From Acetobacter aceti (GTDB lineage: Bacteria > Pseudomonadota > Alphaproteobacteria > Acetobacterales > Acetobacteraceae): a stretch of DNA of 64,000 nucleotides. A program made the translations under genes and the position numbers. The notes beneath the pieces are model-generated. The model saw only the letters and a program-made list of their open reading frames with translations. It did not search any database and had not been told where the DNA came from. Numbering within the stretch: position 1 is the first letter of the stretch; the number at the start of each line of letters is the position of its first letter. Location: the NCBI RefSeq assembly GCF_002005445.1, contig NZ_CP014692.1, forward strand, positions 1,860,001 to 1,924,000. The letters run 5' to 3'. Below are positions 1-8,704 of this stretch, in pieces.

Positions 1-2207
1 CGGACCCGACTTCGGCAGAGGCGCTCCGCGATGTGTCGGCCGTCATCTGGACCACGACCCCGTGGACGATCCCGGCCAACCGCGCCATCGCCTACAATCC
101 GGAAATCACCTACGTCGTATTCCGCGCCGACGAGACCTCGCCTGATGCGGCCATCGCTCCCGGCATGAAACTGCTGGTTGCCGAAAGCCTTGTCGAGCAG
201 GTCTGCAAGGATTGCGGCATCGTTGAGCACCATATTCTCTACACCATGCCGGGCTCCGCTCTGGATGGGGCCATCGCATCCCATCCTCTGCGGGGTCAGG
301 GCTACGAGTTCGACGTGCCTTTGCTATCCGCCGAGTATGTCACTGCGGACGCAGGCACGGGTCTTGTTCATATCGCCCCGTCGCACGGCGAGGATGACTT
401 TGCGGTCGGCAAGGCGAACGGGATCGAAATTCCTGAACTGATTGCGGATGATGGCCGTTACGTGGACCATGTGCCGCTGTTTGCTGGCATCCACGTCTTC
501 AAGGCTGCCGAGCCTGTCTGCGCGGCCCTCGCCGCCAGCATGACGAAAGCCGCCGAAGAGGGTTCTGCGCCCAATGGCCTTCTGGCGCGTGGCGAACTCG
601 TTCATTCCTACCCGCATTCATGGCGGTCACGGAAACCGATCATCTACCGCGCCACACCCCAGTGGTTCATCCGCATGGATGGTGAAAACCGGATTCGTGA
701 GAAAGCGCTTCAGGCTCTCGGTGACGTCACTTTCGTCCCGGCGCAGGCCCGTAACCGCCTGACCTCCATGGTCGCCGACCGTCCGGACTGGTGCATTTCG
801 CGTCAGCGCGCATGGGGCGTCCCCATCGCCGTGTTCGTGAACAGGCAGACCGGCGAAGTCCTGCGTGACGCCGCCGTCATGGACCGTATCGTCGCAGCCT
901 TCCGTGAGGACGGCGCCGATGCCTGGTATGACAGTGACCCGTCACGCTTCCTCGGCAACGATTACAATGCGGCCGATTTCGAGCAGGTTTTCGACGTTGT
1001 CGATGTCTGGTTCGAGAGCGGCTCGACGCATTCTTTCGTGCTGAACAAACCCGGCCTGCGTTTCCCCGCCGACCTGTATCTGGAAGGTTCCGACCAGCAC
1101 CGCGGCTGGTTCCAGTCTTCCCTGCTGGAAAGTGTCGGGACACGCGGTGTCGCCCCTTACAGGACGCTTGTGACCAACGGCTTCGTGCTCGACGAGCAGG
1201 GTCGCAAGATGTCGAAATCCTTGGGTAACGTCATCGCGCCTCAGGACGTGAACGATTCGCTCGGCGCTGACATTCTCCGCCTGTGGGTGATGAATTCCGA
1301 CACCAACGAAGACCTTCGCATTGGCAAGGAAATCCTCAAGCAGCAGGGCGAGCTTTATCGACGCCTTCGCAATACGCTGCGCTGGCTCCTCGGCGCGCTG
1401 GAAGGCTATACTGATGCAGAAGCAGTTCCGTATGCGGAACTGCCCGAACTTGAGAAATGGGTGCTGCATCGCCTGACCGAATTTGACGGCATGATGCGTC
1501 AGGCCGTTGAGACGCATGAATGGGTGGGGGTTTACCCTGCCCTGCACGGGTTCTGCACCACCGACCTGTCAGCGTTCTATTTCGATGTCCGCAAGGATGT
1601 CATCTATTGCGACGGCACGGACAGCCTGCGTCGTCGTGCGGCTCGTACAGTGCTGGATGTCCTGCATCGTTGCCTCGCCACCTGGCTGGCGCCGGTGCTG
1701 GTCTTCACGGCGGATGACGCCTGGACAGCCCGTTTCGGCAAGGACTCCTCCGTGCATCTGGAATCCTTCCCGGTCATTCCGGAGGAATGGAATGATCCGG
1801 AACTTGGCGATCGCTGGACGACCCTGCGCGCCGTGCGCCGGATCGTCACCACGGGAATCGAATCCGCCCGCCGGTCCGGACTGATCGGTTCTTCCTTGCA
1901 GGCCGCTATCGAGCTGCCTGTCTATGAGGACAAGACTTCCCTGTTTGACGGGGTGGACTGGGCCGATCTGGCGATTGTCTCACAGGCTGAATTCACCATT
2001 CTCCCGGCGACAGCGCCACAGGTGGAGAACGGTGCGAATATTCCTTGCGGTGCGCCGGTCGTGACCGTGGCCGAAGGCGAAAAGTGCATCCGTTGCTGGA
2101 AAGTCCTGCCTGAAGTCGGACAGAATGCGGCCTATCCGACGCTGTGCGTGCGCTGTGCCGATGTTGTGGCAAGTGATCTGTTCTGCTCTCCAGCGGCTGG
2201 CCACTGA
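1..2207 (+). CDS. ileS: Isoleucyl-tRNA synthetase, C-terminal part (5' end outside window)
   Basis: Cytoplasmic class I aminoacyl-tRNA synthetase that charges tRNA-Ile. The reading frame is open from base 3, so the N-terminus with the HIGH motif lies upstream. The visible part begins in the CP1 editing domain (TTTPWTIPAN). The KMSKS loop follows at 1206-1220, then the anticodon-binding helical domain. A C-terminal zinc finger with two C-x-x-C pairs (CIRC and CVRC, about 2088-2160) is typical of bacterial IleRS. The stop at 2205-2207 is four bases before lspA, so the two genes form an operon. No disruption is seen in the visible part. Confidence 0.97.
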   Translation, partial: DPTSAEALRDVSAVIWTTTPWTIPANRAIAYNPEITYVVFRADETSPDAAIAPGMKLLVAESLVEQVCKDCGIVEHHILYTMPGSALDGAIASHPLRGQGYEFDVPLLSAEYVTADAGTGLVHIAPSHGEDDFAVGKANGIEIPELIADDGRYVDHVPLFAGIHVFKAAEPVCAALAASMTKAAEEGSAPNGLLARGELVHSYPHSWRSRKPIIYRATPQWFIRMDGENRIREKALQALGDVTFVPAQARNRLTSMVADRPDWCISRQRAWGVPIAVFVNRQTGEVLRDAAVMDRIVAAFREDGADAWYDSDPSRFLGNDYNAADFEQVFDVVDVWFESGSTHSFVLNKPGLRFPADLYLEGSDQHRGWFQSSLLESVGTRGVAPYRTLVTNGFVLDEQGRKMSKSLGNVIAPQDVNDSLGADILRLWVMNSDTNEDLRIGKEILKQQGELYRRLRNTLRWLLGALEGYTDAEAVPYAELPELEKWVLHRLTEFDGMMRQAVETHEWVGVYPALHGFCTTDLSAFYFDVRKDVIYCDGTDSLRRRAARTVLDVLHRCLATWLAPVLVFTADDAWTARFGKDSSVHLESFPVIPEEWNDPELGDRWTTLRAVRRIVTTGIESARRSGLIGSSLQAAIELPVYEDKTSLFDGVDWADLAIVSQAEFTILPATAPQVENGANIPCGAPVVTVAEGEKCIRCWKVLPEVGQNAAYPTLCVRCADVVASDLFCSPAAGH

Positions 2208-2211
2208 GAGT

Positions 2212-2748
2212 ATGCGGGTCCATTACCGTTCTCTGGCGCTGGGTCTCTTCTGTGCCGCTATCGTCTTTCTGGTCGATCAGCTCTCCAAATACTGGATTCT
2301 GTTCGACTTCCGGCTGCCGGAAAAAGAGTCTGTCGCGATCTGTCCCGGCCTCAATTTCACGATGGTCTGGAATCACGCCATCACCTTCGGGATGTTCGGC
2401 GGTGCGGGCCCGGCTGGCCGCATCATCTTTTCCGTTATTTCGCTGGCCATCGTGGCGGGCCTTCTGACATGGATCGCCCGGAGTCCTCGCCTGCTTATCG
2501 CGGGACTGGCCGGCGCCATCACAGGCGGCGCAGTCGGGAATGTGCTTGACCGGCTGCGTTATGGAGCTGTTGTCGACTTCATCCATGCTCACGCTTTCGG
2601 CTGGTCATGGTATGTCTTCAATATCGCTGACGCGGCGATTGTGTGTAGTGTAGCAGGTCTGATATTGGACAGCCTGTATCGGGAGCGTCAGCATCCTTCT
2701 CAGCAGGATTCTGAACAGACAGTCGAACGGAGCGCCGGGGACAAGTGA
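2212..2748 (+). CDS. lspA: Prolipoprotein signal peptidase II
   Basis: Inner-membrane aspartyl protease that removes signal peptides from lipidated prolipoproteins. The 178-residue product has four hydrophobic segments and the family motifs GNVLDR (109-114), VVDF with catalytic Asp122, and FNIAD with catalytic Asp140. A longer frame runs back to 2125 inside ileS, but the ATG at 2212 lies just after the ileS stop and begins directly before the first membrane helix, so it is preferred. The stop overlaps the GTG of the next lipoprotein gene, whose product is a likely substrate. Confidence 0.96.
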   Translation: MRVHYRSLALGLFCAAIVFLVDQLSKYWILFDFRLPEKESVAICPGLNFTMVWNHAITFGMFGGAGPAGRIIFSVISLAIVAGLLTWIARSPRLLIAGLAGAITGGAVGNVLDRLRYGAVVDFIHAHAFGWSWYVFNIADAAIVCSVAGLILDSLYRERQHPSQQDSEQTVERSAGDK

Positions 2749-3296
2749 GACAGAACAGAATGCGAGTCATCGTCGGATTTCGACATGTATCTCTTGGACT
2801 TGGACTAGGCGCCCTGTTGACAGGGTGCGCAGGCAGCGATGTCACGCGCGCCTTCGGGCTCCAGCGCAATGTACCGGACGAATACACGGTCACGACCCGG
2901 GCGCCATTGTCCATGCCGCCTTCAACCGAGCTTGTGAAGCCCGGCACCGGCGTTGATCACACGCGAGATGAAAGTCAGCGGATGGAGGCTCTCGAAACCC
3001 TGTCTCCTGATGTCGCGCTGCATGGAACATCCGGGCCAGACAGCTCGGGTCAGACCATGCTGATTAACGAAGCGGACGACGCTGCGGAACAGGCGGATCA
3101 GGGCGAACTGGGCAAGGCCGGTGAAGGCTATGTCGATGCCCTGCTGTTCTGGAAAGGCGGCGGCGCGGGTTCCGTGGTGGATGGCGATGCAGAAAATCGT
3201 CGCCTGAGAGCGAATGCTGCTCTGGGAAATTCTCCGACCAAAGGGGCTACGCCGACAAAGAAGGCAAAAAAATCCAAGATGCTTGGTGTCCTCTGA
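2745..3296 (+). CDS. DUF3035 (BamF-like) outer-membrane lipoprotein
   Basis: A 183-residue predicted lipoprotein. A type II signal peptide ends in the lipobox LTGC with Cys28, followed by the family core (FGL-x-RNVPDEYTV and TRAPL-x-MPP). The family is found in Alphaproteobacteria and has been linked to the beta-barrel assembly machine as BamF; that role here is inferred from family membership. The GTG start at 2745 overlaps the lspA stop (GTGA); an ATG at 2760 is an alternative that also keeps the signal peptide. The C-terminal tail is rich in Lys and Gly. The gene ends the ileS-lspA operon and is followed by a strong terminator. Confidence 0.85.
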   Translation: MRQNRMRVIVGFRHVSLGLGLGALLTGCAGSDVTRAFGLQRNVPDEYTVTTRAPLSMPPSTELVKPGTGVDHTRDESQRMEALETLSPDVALHGTSGPDSSGQTMLINEADDAAEQADQGELGKAGEGYVDALLFWKGGGAGSVVDGDAENRRLRANAALGNSPTKGATPTKKAKKSKMLGVL

Positions 3297-3346
3297 ACAG
3301 CGTTCTGACCTAAACCAGAGCACTTTCAAAAGCTGACATCACCGGA

Positions 3347-3374
3347 AGCAGCTCTCGCAAGAGCTGCTTTTTTT
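3347..3374 (+). terminator. Rho-independent terminator of ileS-lspA-DUF3035
   Basis: A perfect 9-bp stem (3347-3355 with 3360-3368) has a CGCA loop and runs straight into six or more T residues. It lies 50 bases after the lipoprotein stop. Confidence 0.9.
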
Positions 3375-3903
3375 GTATAAGCTGGTGAACCGCACTCTTA
3401 AAATCCACGCTGTATTTTTCTCTTTGCAGTTAAAGAAACATCTTGTTTGCATCTATTTCAGGAAAATGGCTTCAGATGATTACCCGCAGGCTCTTTTCTC
3501 CGGGTGCGATTTCAACAGCGTCGCAAGATCATACGCCATTGATGAGGCGCTGCTACACTGAAATTTCGTTCTGTCACGCCTGAGAATATCTCCGAGTATA
3601 ACAACACCCTGGAATGATCCAGATTTTATAAGGCTTGATTGATACGCAAGAGATTTGACACAAAATAACATAAAAAACAAAAACAAGCCTATCAATAAAT
3701 ACAGAAAACCTTATTTCTTTTTTCGTAATTTTTATATTTATAAAAAATAAAAGTAAATATTTTCATTTCCAACAACAAATGAACAAAATCACTTCGTTAT
3801 ACTTGCATACATCAAAAAGCCTCGACGCTTGAATATAATATATCATTGTGAGACAAATATGAAATATCAGTGAGGCTGCCTGTTTGATGATCCGGCGAGT
3901 GGA
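3375..3903. other. AT-rich intergenic stretch with no supported gene
   Basis: More than 500 bases without a convincing gene. The part from about 3650 to 3870 is strikingly A/T-rich compared with the GC-rich genes around it. Short frames on both strands have no recognisable domain or good ribosome binding site. It probably holds the promoter of the porin gene that follows. I see no tRNA, clear repeat or terminator in it. Confidence 0.5.
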
Positions 3904-5517
3904 ATGAGAAACCAGACCAAATCCAATTCGTTCTTTACAAGAAACGGGTCATCTACATTTCGTATGAAAACGATCCCGCTTCATCAGAAAAGCAGAATCG
4001 CGTTGTTCACGTTCACTGCGTTCCTTGCTCCTCTGTATGACAAGGATGCGCAGGCAGAAACGACACTGATTTCCGCCAAAAATGTTACAATCATGGGGGC
4101 TCTTGATATAGGCGGATCAGCTTTCTTTCTCCCGAACACCAATTTCGGCGCAGGCTCCTATGAGCCCCGCAAAGATGGAAGCTACGTAAAAAACAAGAAC
4201 TCCTCCTACGGTGAACTGTACGGCAAACCCATTCTCACTGGCCGTTGGGACACATCCTGGGGCTTCAATGTTTTCGGTATGATTTCCGCAGTCGGGTCCA
4301 CCACGCTCGGCGATGGCGAAGCAGAAAGCGTGTCACAGACATCCGGCACCCCACGGGCTGTCACTCTGGAAGACGCCAATCTTGGAGCGGAGATCCCTCT
4401 CCATCTTCTGAAAGGCAAGCAGAAGCTGATTATTGAAGGTGGACGCCAGCGTTTTCAGATCGATGATGGTTTTCTGGTGGGTAAAGGCGCTTACAGTTCT
4501 GGCAATCGTGGCGCATGGTGGTATGCCCCACGTTTCGCATTCTCCGGACCCGGCGTTGTAAAATTTGAAGCCGACACAGTCCGTGCCGATGTTTTCATGC
4601 TTGAGAACAACAGCAACAATGATCAGGATCGTGGCTATGACAGGCCAAAGACGAAATTTGAGGGTTTTGACGTCACCTGGTTCAGGAACAAGCCTGGTGG
4701 CCACGGCGCGTCCTTGTATGAGGATCGGGCAGCCTACGTCACACTGACCTATATCCACGTTCGGGATTCTGACAGCTCATCCCACTATAATTATAATTAT
4801 CGTGGCAGCCGTGATGGAATGAATATTGCCTCCCTGAGCTGGGGCGGCACTCTCTTTCCTATAAAATCTCTTGGTATATCGAAAAATTTTACATTTTATG
4901 GAAACTTCGTCGCGGAGGAAAACCGACACGCCAGAAATGGCTATCAATCGACAGAAGCTTATGGAATGAATTACGAACCCGGCTATATCTTTTCAATGCT
5001 GCCGTGGAAGCCCCACGTTTTCTATCGGTACACCCGATTGGGGGGCGCCAGGAATTCTCATGGTTCAGTCAAGAGAAATTATGATCCATTCTTTCTTTAC
5101 GATGGTCGACGCTATACATATGGCGGTTACTGGCCCGGTGAAATCGTCGGCATGTATCTCTCTCCGCTGTCGGATGTCGAGATTCACCAGTTCAATATAA
5201 CCGCGGTGCCACCCATGCACCTGCTCCGAAAAGATGATGAACTGACAATCGGCGCCCATTTCTACGATCTGCGCCTTTTGTATCCAGGAGGAATGGGGCT
5301 ACCCCAAACTACAAAACGTCATATATCGGATGAAATCGATTTTTCAGCTGAATATAAATATGACGAAACACTCTCCGGCGCAGTCGCGGGCGGTGTCGCG
5401 TTTTCCGGGCCGACAGCCAAGGCGTTTGCCAGAGCAGGCATTCCGGAAGGATACAGCACACCTGCCATCGGCCGACATGCCGGTATCATTGAGGCGTATT
5501 TCTACAAACACTTCTAA
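3904..5517 (+). CDS. Alginate-export (AlgE-like) family outer-membrane porin
   Basis: A 537-residue predicted outer-membrane beta-barrel protein. It has a signal peptide ending near AQA-ETT, many alternating aromatic and polar stretches and a terminal Phe, as in Gram-negative barrel proteins. Family features resemble the alginate-export family (residues such as GRQRF and the WWYAPRF stretch). An internal ATG at 3964 begins MKTIPLHQ directly before the signal-peptide hydrophobic core and may be the true start; the ATG at 3904 has no well-spaced Shine-Dalgarno. Substrate unknown: no sugar-use or export genes adjoin it. It stands alone after an AT-rich gap. Confidence 0.75.
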   Translation: MRNQTKSNSFFTRNGSSTFRMKTIPLHQKSRIALFTFTAFLAPLYDKDAQAETTLISAKNVTIMGALDIGGSAFFLPNTNFGAGSYEPRKDGSYVKNKNSSYGELYGKPILTGRWDTSWGFNVFGMISAVGSTTLGDGEAESVSQTSGTPRAVTLEDANLGAEIPLHLLKGKQKLIIEGGRQRFQIDDGFLVGKGAYSSGNRGAWWYAPRFAFSGPGVVKFEADTVRADVFMLENNSNNDQDRGYDRPKTKFEGFDVTWFRNKPGGHGASLYEDRAAYVTLTYIHVRDSDSSSHYNYNYRGSRDGMNIASLSWGGTLFPIKSLGISKNFTFYGNFVAEENRHARNGYQSTEAYGMNYEPGYIFSMLPWKPHVFYRYTRLGGARNSHGSVKRNYDPFFLYDGRRYTYGGYWPGEIVGMYLSPLSDVEIHQFNITAVPPMHLLRKDDELTIGAHFYDLRLLYPGGMGLPQTTKRHISDEIDFSAEYKYDETLSGAVAGGVAFSGPTAKAFARAGIPEGYSTPAIGRHAGIIEAYFYKHF

Positions 5518-5596
5518 AATGGTATCGCGATCCTTGACCTGAGCGGGCGTCTAAACTGTAATGACTCCGGAACAAAGGAACGGCATATTATCGCAG

Positions 5597-5612
5597 TCAG
5601 CAATATTGCTGA
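5597..5612. promoter_or_regulatory. 16-bp perfect palindrome upstream of the permease gene
   Basis: TCAGCAATATTGCTGA reads the same on both strands and lies 75 bases before the permease ATG at 5688. Its size suits a dimeric regulator. A T-run follows some 15 bases later, so a transcript hairpin is also possible. The regulator is unknown. Confidence 0.35.
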
Positions 5613-5687
5613 TTTATCATCAGGTTTTTTCTTTCTTCTGCCAGGCAGAGGTGACGGAAACAGACATCTATAGAGGATTTGTCTCTT

Positions 5688-7049
5688 ATGGCGGAGCAGA
5701 ATAACGCAGTGAGCGGGCTACAGGAAAACGGTCTGAAGAACCGGCACATCATGATGATCGCCCTTGGCGGCGTCATTGGAGCGGGCCTGTTCGTCGGCAG
5801 CAGCGCCGCCATCGTGGCGACCGGTCCAGCCATTCTTCTGGGCTTCCTGATGGTCGGCATCCTGATCTTCATGATCATGCGTATGCTCGGGGAAATGGTG
5901 ATCGCAGATCCGGGACGAGGCTCCTTCGTGGAGTATATCCGGAAAGCTCACGGTGACCATGTCGGATTTACCTCTGGCTGGCTTTACTGGTTCTTCTGGG
6001 TTGTCGTACTGGGTAGCGAGGCGATTGCCGGCGCCATGCTGATGCAGGACTGGGTCAATCTGCCTGTCTGGATTCTGTCTCTGGGACTGATCATCCTTCT
6101 TCAGCTGATCAATTTCGCCGCGCCCCGTATTTTCGGCGAATGCGAGTTCTGGCTTTCCGGCATCAAGGTTCTCAGCATCCTGCTTTTTGTCGGTATTTCC
6201 CTGCTGTATGTTTTTCACATCTTTGGTCCGGGCGTGCCTGCCACCGAAAATTTTCTCGGACATGGCGGCTTTTTCCCGCATGGTTTCATCTCTGTTCTTT
6301 CGCTGATCCCGACCATCCTGTTCACCATGATGGGTTCGGAAATCGCTACAGTTGCTGCGGCTGAATCGTCCGAGCCCGGCAAGAATGTCGCCCGCGTGAC
6401 ACGCAGCGTCGGCATCCGCGTGACACTGTTCTACCTTGCCTCCGTCACAATGATCCTGCTCGTCATCCCCTGGACCACTGTCGTCGCTGGAAAGTCACCT
6501 TTCGTCACGGCGATGGACGCAATGGGCATTCCGGGTGCGGGCCTGATCACCCGTCTCGTCATTCTGAGTGCGGTTCTGTCCTGCCTCAACTCCAGCATGT
6601 ACATCACCTCCCGTATTCTGACAGAGCTTGCGGACAAGGGTGATGCTCCGGAAGCTCTTACCCGCAACTCAACGGCTGAAGCCCCGCGCCTCGCCATTCT
6701 GGTCAGCAGCATCGCGGGCGCGATTGTCGCCTTCTCATCCATTCTTGCGCCAAAAACGGTTTTCGCTTTTCTGCTGAACTGTAGTGGTGGTCTGATCCTG
6801 CTGATCTACTGCCTGATCGCCTCTTCCTATATCGTTGCGCGTCGTCTGGCCCGTAAGGATGGAACAGAAAAAGAAAACTTCGCGCTGCCACTGTTTCCTG
6901 TGATCAACTACGTGACGATCGGTGCTGTGGTTCTGGTTTTCATCGCCATGCTGATCGATCCGGGAGAGCGTATGACAGCGCTCAGTTCTCTGCTGACGGC
7001 TGTCGGATGCTATATTCTGGCGCGCCTTTTCGCCAGCAAGGCCGCGTGA
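5688..7049 (+). CDS. Amino-acid permease, AAT/GabP-like (APC superfamily)
   Basis: A 453-residue inner-membrane transporter with about twelve hydrophobic segments, predicted to import an amino acid or GABA with protons. The N-terminal signature GVIGAGLFVGSS and MRMLGEM is typical of the amino-acid transporter family of GabP, ProY and CycA. Substrate cannot be told from sequence. A TTG at 5679 extends the frame, but AGAGGA at 5672-5677 is spaced ten bases from the ATG at 5688, so that start is chosen. It stands alone and ends in a bidirectional terminator shared with the convergent regulator gene. Confidence 0.85.
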   Translation: MAEQNNAVSGLQENGLKNRHIMMIALGGVIGAGLFVGSSAAIVATGPAILLGFLMVGILIFMIMRMLGEMVIADPGRGSFVEYIRKAHGDHVGFTSGWLYWFFWVVVLGSEAIAGAMLMQDWVNLPVWILSLGLIILLQLINFAAPRIFGECEFWLSGIKVLSILLFVGISLLYVFHIFGPGVPATENFLGHGGFFPHGFISVLSLIPTILFTMMGSEIATVAAAESSEPGKNVARVTRSVGIRVTLFYLASVTMILLVIPWTTVVAGKSPFVTAMDAMGIPGAGLITRLVILSAVLSCLNSSMYITSRILTELADKGDAPEALTRNSTAEAPRLAILVSSIAGAIVAFSSILAPKTVFAFLLNCSGGLILLIYCLIASSYIVARRLARKDGTEKENFALPLFPVINYVTIGAVVLVFIAMLIDPGERMTALSSLLTAVGCYILARLFASKAA

Positions 7050-7086
7050 CTTCAAACTGACTGTATCGTTCATTTCTTACAGGAAA

Positions 7087-7118
7087 GGAGAAGACGGGAT
7101 GACCGTCTTCTCCTTTTT
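7087..7118. terminator. Bidirectional terminator between permease and regulator genes
   Basis: A perfect 11-bp stem (7087-7097 with 7103-7113) has a 5-base loop, T5 after it on the plus strand and an A-rich stretch before it. It lies between convergent genes and can serve both. Confidence 0.9.
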
Positions 7119-7140
7119 ACAACAAGACCAGCCACCGGTT

Positions 7141-8571
7141 TCATGGGCCTTCGAACGGTATCGGACGCATGACACGTTCATTGATATCCGGAATCAAACG
7201 ATGCTTCAGCGGTGGAAAAGCCCGTGACCGACAATCTTCCCAGTCACACAGATGACAGGAAATACCGATGGAAGTCGGGCGTGCTTCCAGATTGAGCTGA
7301 TCGGAATACACCACCTCCCGTGCGCGGGAGAGATCGCACCCAATAGTAATGGTCCGTATAGGGCGCACATCCCCCCAGCGCTGAGCCATGCCCAGAGAGC
7401 TTCTGGCAATCGAGAGAAAGGACTGGCCGGTTGTGAAGGCGACAATCTGGGTCTTGATCTGGCCGAGCGTTGTAAACGCGGTGCAGGCATTCCACTGCGG
7501 ACAGGGATTGCCCTGACGGGGAATGGGAAAGCCACAGGCTGAAAAACTTTTACTGATATTTCCCGCCGGATCTGTCCGGACAAAGAAGAACGGCACGCCG
7601 CGAGCGCCCGGCCGCTGAAGACTGGCGAGACGCTGCGCCGCCTGCTGGTAAGACACACCGAAGCGGAAGCTCAGAACTTCCATATCATAGCGGCTGGCGA
7701 CAGCCATTTTCAGAAAAGCCATATAGGGCATCATGATCGCGGCGGCAGCATAATTGGTCAGACCAATCTGCAGGAATGTACGGGCCTCCTTCGTGCTGGG
7801 GTCCATTTCAGCAAGAAGCGCTTCCACAACATCCCGTGCTTCCAGAAGCATGAGCTGAAAAGCCAGTTGAAATCCACGACTTTCACGAGGCAGAAGATCG
7901 GAAAGAACAAGCTGTCGCGTGACAGGATCATAACGCCTCAGTGCGTCGTCCATGGGAAGAACCTGCACGACCACACCATGTTTCTGGCGCAGCCGCGTCG
8001 CCACAGCATGATTCACTTCAGCCTGCGGCAGCCCCTCTCCATGGACAAACCCCATATCCCGCGCCATTTCCTCACGGACACTTTCGGCAACCTCCTCCAA
8101 CGCCGAAAAATAGCTGCGGTGTTCGTCATAAATCTTCCTCACCTCTTCCTGAGGAAGAACAAGACGACGCCCGCCCGGCAGCGCCATCCCTTCAGCATCA
8201 TGACGCGCCGCACGGTAGGCCTGATGCAGCGCCAGAATCGCCTTGGCGACATGGGCCTGTGAGGCAACGGCGGCAACTTCGTGTGCCGTCCCCTCCATAT
8301 CGTTACCCAGTTCCGGGTCCGACAGCGCCTCCCGCAACTGGGCTTCGATCTTCTGCTCTTCCGAGCCCGACAGGGCCTCTATGCTGACATCCAGCGCACG
8401 CGTGAACTTGATCAGCAGAGACGCCGTGACACTGCGCTGATCATGTTCGATCAGGTTGAGATAACTGGCGGAAATTCCCAGTCGCGCAGCCAGAGCCTGC
8501 TGGGAGAGCTCCCTCTCCTGCCTGAGACGACGAACGATACGGCCAATGCGTGTTGAAGATGATCCAGTCAT
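7141..8571 (-). CDS. ScfR/RamB-type XRE-ImmA/IrrE transcriptional regulator
   Basis: A 476-residue DNA-binding regulator of the short-chain-fatty-acyl (ScfR/MccR/RamB) family. An XRE helix-turn-helix occupies about residues 8-65 (LSQQALAARLGIS-x-SYLNLIE), an ImmA/IrrE-like (DUF955) domain the middle, and a Cys-rich DUF2083 domain the C-terminus (FSACGFPIP, CPQWNAC, CHLCDWEDC). Family members control acetate, propionate or glyoxylate genes. The gene is divergent from aceA by 133 bases, which strongly suggests it controls aceA-glcB and itself. Repeated TTTACA/TGTAAA half-sites in the gap are candidate binding sites. The effector is not known from sequence. Confidence 0.9.
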   Translation of the reverse strand: MTGSSSTRIGRIVRRLRQERELSQQALAARLGISASYLNLIEHDQRSVTASLLIKFTRALDVSIEALSGSEEQKIEAQLREALSDPELGNDMEGTAHEVAAVASQAHVAKAILALHQAYRAARHDAEGMALPGGRRLVLPQEEVRKIYDEHRSYFSALEEVAESVREEMARDMGFVHGEGLPQAEVNHAVATRLRQKHGVVVQVLPMDDALRRYDPVTRQLVLSDLLPRESRGFQLAFQLMLLEARDVVEALLAEMDPSTKEARTFLQIGLTNYAAAAIMMPYMAFLKMAVASRYDMEVLSFRFGVSYQQAAQRLASLQRPGARGVPFFFVRTDPAGNISKSFSACGFPIPRQGNPCPQWNACTAFTTLGQIKTQIVAFTTGQSFLSIARSSLGMAQRWGDVRPIRTITIGCDLSRAREVVYSDQLNLEARPTSIGISCHLCDWEDCRSRAFPPLKHRLIPDINERVMRPIPFEGP

Positions 8572-8578
8572 GACATGT

Positions 8579-8616
8579 TTTACAAATATAGAGTTATTTT
8601 TGTAAACGAATTTACA
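8579..8616. promoter_or_regulatory. Candidate operator: three TTTACA/TGTAAA half-sites
   Basis: TTTACAAA (8579-8586), TTTGTAAA (8599-8606) and TTTACA (8611-8616) form two overlapping inverted repeats with a shared middle arm. They lie in the gap between the ScfR/RamB-type gene and aceA, eight bases from the regulator's start codon. From memory, the corynebacterial RamB site has the core TTTGCAAA, one base different from each arm. Binding is inferred. Confidence 0.5.
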
Positions 8617-8704
8617 GCATTCATAAGAAACTGTTCCTTTTCTGTAGAAGTAATCAATGAAACCCTCTTAACTGAAAACATCACAAACAAGAAGGAACAA
8701 CGCC

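Noticed and set aside
3373..3695. Short frames on both strands in the AT-rich gap before the porin
   Set aside because: Each overlaps the other, neither has a domain or ribosome binding site, and the first starts inside the terminator.
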